DNA of 64,000 bases. It comes from Antilocapra americana (lineage: Eukaryota > Chordata > Mammalia > Artiodactyla > Antilocapridae). The position numbers and the translations under genes were made by a program. The DNA lies in NCBI GenBank assembly GCA_007570785.1, contig ML664183.1:17119412-17183411 (forward strand). Reading direction: 5' to 3'. The notes beneath the pieces are model-generated. The model saw nothing but the letters and a program-made list of their open reading frames with translations, had not been told where the DNA came from and searched no databases. Below, piece by piece: positions 57,345-64,000 of this stretch (its first letter is position 1; the number at the start of each line of letters is the position of its first letter).

Positions 57345-59757
57345 TTAATTTAACTTTTATTTTATGTTGGCATATAGTTGGTTTACAATGTTGTGTTAGT
57401 TTCAAGTGTACAGCAAAGTGAATCAGTTTTACATATATTTATTCTTTTCAGATTCCTTTCCCATATAGATTATTACATAATATTGAGTAGAATTCCTTGT
57501 GCTATATAGTAGGTCCTTGTTGATTTTCTTTTTTATACATATTTGTGTGTGTGTATTAATCCCAAACTCCTAATTTATCCTTTGCCCCTACATTTCTTGC
57601 TTTGGTAACCATAAGTCTGTTTCTGAAATCAGTGAGTCTGTTTCTGTTTTGCAAATAAGTTCATTTATATCATTTATTTTAGATTTCACATATAAGCAAC
57701 ATCATATGATATTTATCTTTCTATGTCTGGCTTACTTCACTTAGTGTGATAATCTCTAGGTCCATCCATGTTGCTGCAAATGGCATTATTTCATTCTTTT
57801 CTATGACTTAGCAATATTCCATTGCATATGTGTACCACATCTTGTTTATTCAGTCTCTGTCAATGGACATTTAGTTTGCCTCCATATCCGAGCTATTGTA
57901 AATAGCTCAATGCACAATGAACATTAAGGTGCATATACGTTTTCGAATTATGGTATTCTCCAGATACATACTCAGGAGTGGGATTGCTTGAACCTATGAT
58001 AGCTCTATTTTTAGCTTTTTAAGGAACCTCCATATAGTCCTCCATAGCAGCTGTATGAATTTACATTTCCAACAGCAATGTAAGTTTCCTTTCTTCCATA
58101 TCTTCTCCAGTGTTTATTGTTTGTAGATTTTTTGGAAAATGGTTGTTCTGATTGATAGGAGGTAGTACTTCATTATAGTTTGGATTTGTATTTCTCTAAT
58201 AAGTAGTGAGAAGAAAATGACCACCCACTGGAGAAAGAAATGGTAGTCCACTCAAGTATTCTCGCCTGGGAAATCCCATGGTTGGAGAAGCCTGGCAGGC
58301 TACAATCCATGGCATTGGAGAGAGTCAGACACAACTTAGTGAATAAACAATAATAAGTGATGTTGAGCATCTTTTCATGTGCTTTTTGGCCATCTGTATG
58401 TCTTCTTTGGAGAAATGTCTGTTTAGGTCTTATGCCAATTTTTTCGTTGGGTTATTTTTTGATATTGAACTGCATGAACTGTTTGTATATTTTGGAGATT
58501 AAGCCCTTTGTCAGTTGCTTCATTTGCAAATATTTTCTCCCATTCTGATGGTTGTGTTTTTGTTTCATTTATGATTTCTTTTGCTATGCAAAAAAAAGTT
58601 TAGTTAGGTCCCATTTGCTTATTTTTGTTTTTATTTTCATTACTCTTGGAGTAATGAATCAAAAAAGATCCTGTTGTAGTTTATGTCAGAGAGTGTTCTG
58701 TCTATGTTTTCCTCTAAGAGTTTTATAGTGTTCAGCCTTACATTTAAGTCTTTAATCCATTTTGAGTTTAGTTTTATGTATGGTGTTAGAGAATTTTCTA
58801 ATTTCATTCTTTTACATGTAGCTGTCCAATTTTCCCAGCATTACTTATTGAAGAGACTATCTTTTCACCGTTGTATATCCTTGACTTTTTGGTCATACAT
58901 TAATTAACCATAGGTGTATGGTTTATTTCTCTCTAACCTGTCCCATTGATATATATTTCTGGTGGTTTTCTTTTTTCTGGTGCCAGTACCATACTCTTTT
59001 AATGACTGTAGCTTTGTAGTATAGTCTGAAACTGTACTAGGAGCCTGATTGCTCCAGCATGGTTTTTCTTTCTCGAGATTGCTTTGGCTATTCAAAGTCT
59101 TTCATGTTTCTGTACAAATTTTTGAGTCTTTGTTCTAGTTCTGTACAAATTCCGTTGGTAATTTCATAGGGATTGCATTGAATCTGTACATTGCCTTGGG
59201 TAGTATAGTCATTTTGACACTACTGATTCTGCTAGTTCAAGAACATGGTATATCTTTCCAACTGTTTGTGTCATCTTTGATTTCTTTCATCAATATCTTA
59301 TAGTTTTCAGAGTACAGGTCTTTGCTGTTTTAGATAGGCTTCTTCCTAGGTATTTTATGCTTTTTGATTCAATGGTAAATGAGATTGTTTCCTTAATTTC
59401 CTTTTCTGATCTTTCATTGTAGTGTATAAGGAATACAAGAAATTTCTGTGTATTAATTTTGTATCCTGCAACTTTACTGAATTTATTGACTGTCTCTAAT
59501 AGTTTTCTGGTAGCATTTAGGATTTTCTATGTAAAGTATCTTGTCTTAAGCAAACAATTTACTTCTTTTCTAAGTTAGATCCATTTTATTTCTTTTTCTT
59601 TTCTGATTTCTTTGACTAGGACTTCCAAAACTATGTTGAATAAAAGTGGTGAGAATGGAAATCCTTGTCTTGTTCTTGATCTTAGATGAAATGCTTTCAG
59701 CTTTTCACTGTTAAAAACGATATTAGCTGTGGGTTTTTCATACATGGCAGAAGGCAA
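57345..59757 (-). mobile_element. L1 ORF2 3' half and 3' UTR, reverse strand
   Basis: From the L1 3' UTR (GTTGGTTTACAATGTTGTGT, CTATATAGTAGGTCCTTG) through ORF2 in reverse (GCATCTTTTCATGTGCTTTT, CCAGTACCATACTCTTTTAA, ATTTTGTATCCTGCAACTTT) to the reverse transcriptase region ending near CATACATGGCAG. It holds a BovA-type SINE at 58205-58355. Frames are broken throughout. Confidence 0.85.
58205..58355 (+). mobile_element. BovA-type SINE within the reverse L1
   Basis: GAGAAAGAAATGGTAGTCCA, TATTCTCGCCTGGGAAATCC and GAGAGAGTCAGACACAACTT. Approximate duplicates TAATAAGTAGTGAG and AATAAGTGATG flank it. Confidence 0.8.
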
Positions 59758-60249
59758 CTATTCTGAGTAGAGCCAGTCTTAGGGACATAGGAGCCATATG
59801 TTTGGGGGAGAGTTGTGAAACCCATATTATAGTAGTGGCATCAACCTATGTTCTTCTCTCCAGGGAGAAGTCAATGTTCATGGGATATGAGAGAATCCTT
59901 GTCATGCTTGTTTTCTTCAGAAACAGACCAAGTTCTGATGTGTCTCATGATAAACATGATGGTCTAAAAATGAGAGGCTTGATTTTAGTTTTTCCTGTAA
60001 ACATCCCAGAGGGCCATGGTACTACTTTCTTTCAGCCTGGCACAAGTCTCATAAACTAGAAGATAGCCTTAACATTCAAAGTATGGTAGTTTTCCCTCAT
60101 GACCTTTTCTCTTTTCTAAATATAGTATCTTCATAGTGACATAGTAATATTCTTCTGCAAATTATATGAGAGCTGTCACATGGATTTAAACAGTAAATCT
60201 AACAAATAGTTTGCTCTTTGCCTGATGACTCAGAGGTTATTATTTATCC

Positions 60250-61275
60250 TTGCATTTTAGAAAAAATTAATTCCTGAGTATATTCAATTGAATTTGAAGC
60301 CATAAAGAGGAAAGAAATAATAAGAAGTGGAGTACAAATAAATGAAATGGAGACTATAAAAACAATAGGCTCAATGAAGCCAAAAATTGATTCTTTGAAA
60401 AAAAAAACAAACAACAAATTGACCAATCTAAAGATTAAGAAAAAAGAGAAATTACTCAAATAAGGGACATTATCACTGACTTTACAGGAATATAAAGTAT
60501 TATAACAAACATGGGAGTGGGTAGCCAATCCCTTCTCCAGGGGATCTTCCCAACTCGGGGATTGAACCCGAGTCTCCCACATTGCAGGTATATTCTTTAT
60601 CATCTGACACACCAGGGAAGCCCCTATAACTAATACACAAATTACCAAAACTAAGTAGAGAAGAAATAGAAAATCTGAATAGATCTATAAAAAATAAGGA
60701 GATTGGATTAGCAGCACAACACAGAAAAGCCTAGGACTACATAACTGCATTGGTGAATTTTACAAACATTTAAAGAATTAACATGATTACATCTCAAACT
60801 CTTCCAATATTTAGAAGAGGAAAGTATACTTAACACATTTTATGAAGCTATCATTATCCTGATACTAAAGCTAGTCAAAAAGACACTACAAGAAGACTAC
60901 AGACCAATATTCCTTGTGAATATAGATACAAAATTCTTCAATAAAATGCTAGCAAATAGAATTCAGCAACATGTTAAAAAGATACACACCATGACCAAGG
61001 GGAATTTATCCCAGAAATGCAAGTGTAGTTCAGTATACAAAAGTCGATCAGTATAATTCACCACATTACTAGAATAAAGGAGGAAAACCATAAGTCCATC
61101 TCAATTGATGTTGAAAAAGCATTGACAAAATTCAACATTTCTTCATGGTAAAAACCCTCATTAAACTAGGGATAGAAAGGAACTGTCTCTACATGATAAA
61201 GTCTATATATAATGAATTCCCAGGTAACATCATCCTCAAGGGGAGAAGACTGAAAGCTGTTCTGCTAAAATCTAT
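60250..61275 (+). mobile_element. L1 ORF2 middle segment, plus strand
   Basis: Plus-strand ORF2 from the region before the reverse transcriptase (ATAAATGAAATGGAGACTAT) through AATATAGATACAAAATTCTT, AATTCAGCAACATGTTAAAA and CTCAATTGATGTTGAAAAAG to CATCATCCTCAAGGGGAGAA. Interrupted by a SINE at about 60510-60628. Many stops. Confidence 0.8.
60510..60628 (-). mobile_element. Bov-tA SINE fragment within L1
   Basis: GGGAGTGGGTAGCCAATCCC, CTTCTCCAGGGGATCTTCCC and head CACACCAGGGAAGCCCC, minus strand. The tail part is missing. Confidence 0.8.
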
Positions 61276-61386
61276 GCTTGGTGTTTGAAAGTCAAACATT
61301 CAGAAACCTTAAATGTTCTTGAAGAAGAAGATATTTTCTTAAAGTTTCTGGGGGGACAAAATGTTCTCCTCTGTATTAAAACTTCT

Positions 61387-61627
61387 TCATGGACTTCCCT
61401 GGTGATCCAGTAGTTAAGAATCCATCTGCCAGGGCAGGTGACACAAGATTCAATCCCTGGGAAGATTCCACATACAGTGGGGCAACTGAGCCTGTGCTCC
61501 ACAACAGGAGAAGCCAGCACAATGAGAAGACTGCACACTGCAACTAGAGAGGAGCCCCCACTCTCCACAACTAGAGAAAGCCCATGCGCAGCAGTGAAGA
61601 TCCAGTACAGCCAAAAATAAATCAATG
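61387..61627 (+). mobile_element. CHR-2 type tRNA-Glu SINE
   Basis: GGACTTCCCTGGTGATCCAG head, then CCTGTGCTCCACAACAGGAG, GCAACTAGAGAGGAGCCCCC and CAGCCAAAAATAAATCAA. Confidence 0.85.
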
Positions 61628-63496
61628 AAGTTTGTTTTAAAAAGAGAGAAATTTCTTGATAATGAACATTGCTACACTGTACATTAGGCAAAAGTATTAC
61701 TTATTGGAGTTCTTAATTGTTATTGTTCCTATAACTGGAGTATTTAAAGTGTATTTTATATATATACAGTTTGCAAACAATAGGAAATCAAGAAGACATT
61801 CTTTGAAGTAATAAGCAGTGTTGCTTAAATTTGGGTTACTTATTATCCTCTTTTACATGTGAATACAATAAACATTTTTAAATAAGTTTAAATATTTTAA
61901 GGAGAATATATAAAAACATTTGATGATTTGGGATATAGATAAGGAATGGCTGCTTTGTTTTTATAAGGCATTTCTAGATTCTTAATGTTTGGGCCAATTA
62001 CTGTGATAGAATTTCTGCCCTCAAACCAAACCCCAGTGATAAGATATCTATTCTTCACATGAGCAACAACTGAAGTACATAGGATTAAACAAAATATTCA
62101 GTGTCTGTTACAGGATAAAGGAAGTGAGGAAAGTGTAAAGTGATAATGTGCAAGTTGCCTCAGAGTGGTTGGTTCAGATATGGTGATACAACAGAGTTGA
62201 AACAGAAAGGGAAGGTGTCAGGCCCAAGATAAATATGTCAGGAGCTGAAAACTGTTTTGAATTTTTATCCTGAAGACAGAAATAACATTCTTATATGAGA
62301 AATTGAACATTAAAGATTAATAGATGTGTGTTAAACTGATTTTGCTTGTTGACACATTTGTTTGTTTATTTGACAAACAGTTATTGAGTAGCTATGTGGT
62401 AGTTTTTAGGCCTCAGAATTAATCCAAAGCAAAATTGTGAAGTATGAAGTTTCATCTCAGTTATTTTGCCTCTTTATATTATGCTCCTTTTGGATCCTTC
62501 AGCCTTCCTTTTCCTCCTTCAGGTTTAAAAACTAATAACATTAAGACTCTGTTGACAGGAATGACAGGGCTCCTGAGAATGAAAGATGGCTGTGTTCAGA
62601 GGAAAGAAAAGTGTGTGTTTAGGAACAAAGCTCTACCACGTTGTTAAATTCTGCTATTAATATCTGTGGATAGACAGAATTAGGGAGCACATTATATTCT
62701 TTTGGCTTTCTATTGTAATGTTGTGCCTTGCTTTCATAATATAAGAAAAAAGTACATATAAGAAAAGTAACAACAAAAAGAATGTTTAAAAATTTTTTTC
62801 TACCATTTCAGTTTTTTTCTTTCTAATTCATTTCTAGTCCATCAGGCACACTTTGCTTGTTTGGCAATGTTCTTTAAATTGTTTAAAAACTTTTGCAAAT
62901 TGATCAACAATGTTTCCAAGTACTACAGACATTTATAACTTTTATGCATCATGTAGACATGAAGCTTGGTATGATACATTGAACATTTTAAGTTGCTTTA
63001 AAACTTAAGTATTGGACATTTAGAGTGCTCAGCTTGACACTATTAGTGATAGAGTTGAACAAATATGACTAGTTACTATGTTTAACCAAATATTTGACAA
63101 AATCATTGCTTTTCTTTGGGATCTTGAAGGATATAACATACTATGAAGAAAAAGAATAAAGTAGATTAGGATGTGACCAGCCACAGCCAAAACAGTACTT
63201 TTTCCTTTTTCCTCATTTTTGAAGGTGGTCGATAGCCACTTTCCCTTTTTCCTTTTCCCTCTCTTTCTCTCAGCTTATGAAGATTCCTAGTATAAACCCA
63301 AGAGGAGAATTACCTGCAAATATGCAAACTATAGATCCACTGGGCCTTTCTGTTATAGATGACTTGCGCATTGTCTGATATTCTTTCTCTTTTTTCCTCA
63401 GTTTCTTAATTGATACCTTAATATTGCAAGCCTGCTCCATTAACCTTCTTACATTTTCCTCTGCCTTATATCTCTGTATAACTCAACTTTTTAAAA
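61628..63496. other. AT-rich sequence without recognisable features
   Basis: I see no gene, no young SINE and no clear LINE here. The longest ORF (62444-62647) is 67 codons with no recognisable domain. Confidence 0.5.
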
Positions 63497-63620
63497 TAGT
63501 TGGAAGAATTATTGCTTTACAATGTTGTATTAGTTTCTGCTGTACAACAATGTGAATCAGTTATATGTGTACATATATTCGCTCCTTTTTGAGCCTCCCT
63601 CCTACTCTTCCATCTCTGAT
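63497..63620 (-). mobile_element. L1 3' UTR fragment
   Basis: TTGCTTTACAATGTTGTATT, TCTGCTGTACAACAATGTGA and TGTGTACATATATTCGCTCC, reverse strand. Confidence 0.6.
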
Positions 63621-64000
63621 TAACTCTAGAAAGCTGAGCTCTGAGGAACTTTTAAGTACCTTCAAATTCAGCTTACAGAAAATCTCCCTTTGAGGTCTTT
63701 AGGAGAGCCACGGCTATATAAAAGACTATGTTCAATCCTTTACAAAGCAGTAAGTCAATGATGTGGAAGACCATGCAGGATGGGAACTTGACAGTAAAAG
63801 GAATGAGAAACCACTGGGGTTCATACATATGAGCTTCCAGGTTCAAATCAAAAAAATGATTGTGCAGGTCCAGTGACTGCCCTTGCATTAGTCTCTCTAA
63901 CAGATAGAATTTGCAGTGATGGTCTTCAAAGCTGTTTTTGCAGAAGTCTCATAAATAGTCATTCCTGATTTTCACCAAAACACAGAATACTGTTCCTCTG

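Noticed and set aside
57301..57345. Possible PAPSS2 or other neighbouring gene exon in the flanks
   Set aside because: In human, PAPSS2 lies about 100 kb beyond the 3' end of MINPP1, which would be off the left edge; no exon-like conserved frame was seen in either flank.

Overview
This is eukaryotic, mammalian DNA from a ruminant, most likely cattle or a close bovid. The evidence is the density of BovB (RTE) LINE pieces, BovA/BovA2 and Bov-tA SINEs and CHR-2 type tRNA-Glu SINEs, together with young bovine L1 3' ends, on an older mammalian background of MIR, L2, HAL1/L1M and Tigger. Nothing looks bacterial, and there is no CRISPR array, operon or stand-alone RNA gene. The only protein-coding gene I can support is MINPP1 (multiple inositol polyphosphate phosphatase 1), on the minus strand. 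All five coding exons are present. Joined across consensus splice sites they give an uninterrupted 486-codon frame plus stop, with a signal peptide, the RHGTRYP catalytic motif at residues 88-94, the HAE proton-donor motif at 370-372 and a C-terminal SDEL ER-retention signal. Layout: 1-15.7 kb is the flank downstream of MINPP1, made of SINEs, BovB pieces, an L1/HAL1 ORF1 relic and a young L1 tail. 16.3-16.7 kb is MINPP1 exon 5. 16.7-37.4 kb is the very large intron 4, filled with nested LINE, BovB and DNA-transposon remnants. Exon 4 lies at 37.4-37.5 kb, exon 3 at 42.2-42.3 kb, exon 2 at 45.7-45.9 kb and exon 1 at 48.7-49.4 kb inside a CpG island of about 1 kb that acts as the promoter. 49.6-64 kb is the upstream flank, with SINEs and two L1 fragments in opposite orientation. 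The most interesting structures are in the mobile-element layer. They are: a BovB copy with a 5' inversion bounded by a 10-bp target-site duplication; a Tigger1-like DNA transposon split by three separate BovB-derived insertions; two near-identical L1 tails in direct orientation on either side of MINPP1 exon 5; an interspersed repeat of about 470 bp that I could not name, present twice in opposite orientations; and two L1 pieces of opposite polarity whose ORF2 breakpoints coincide. I found no previously undescribed biological system. The unnamed repeat pair is the nearest candidate for something not already catalogued.
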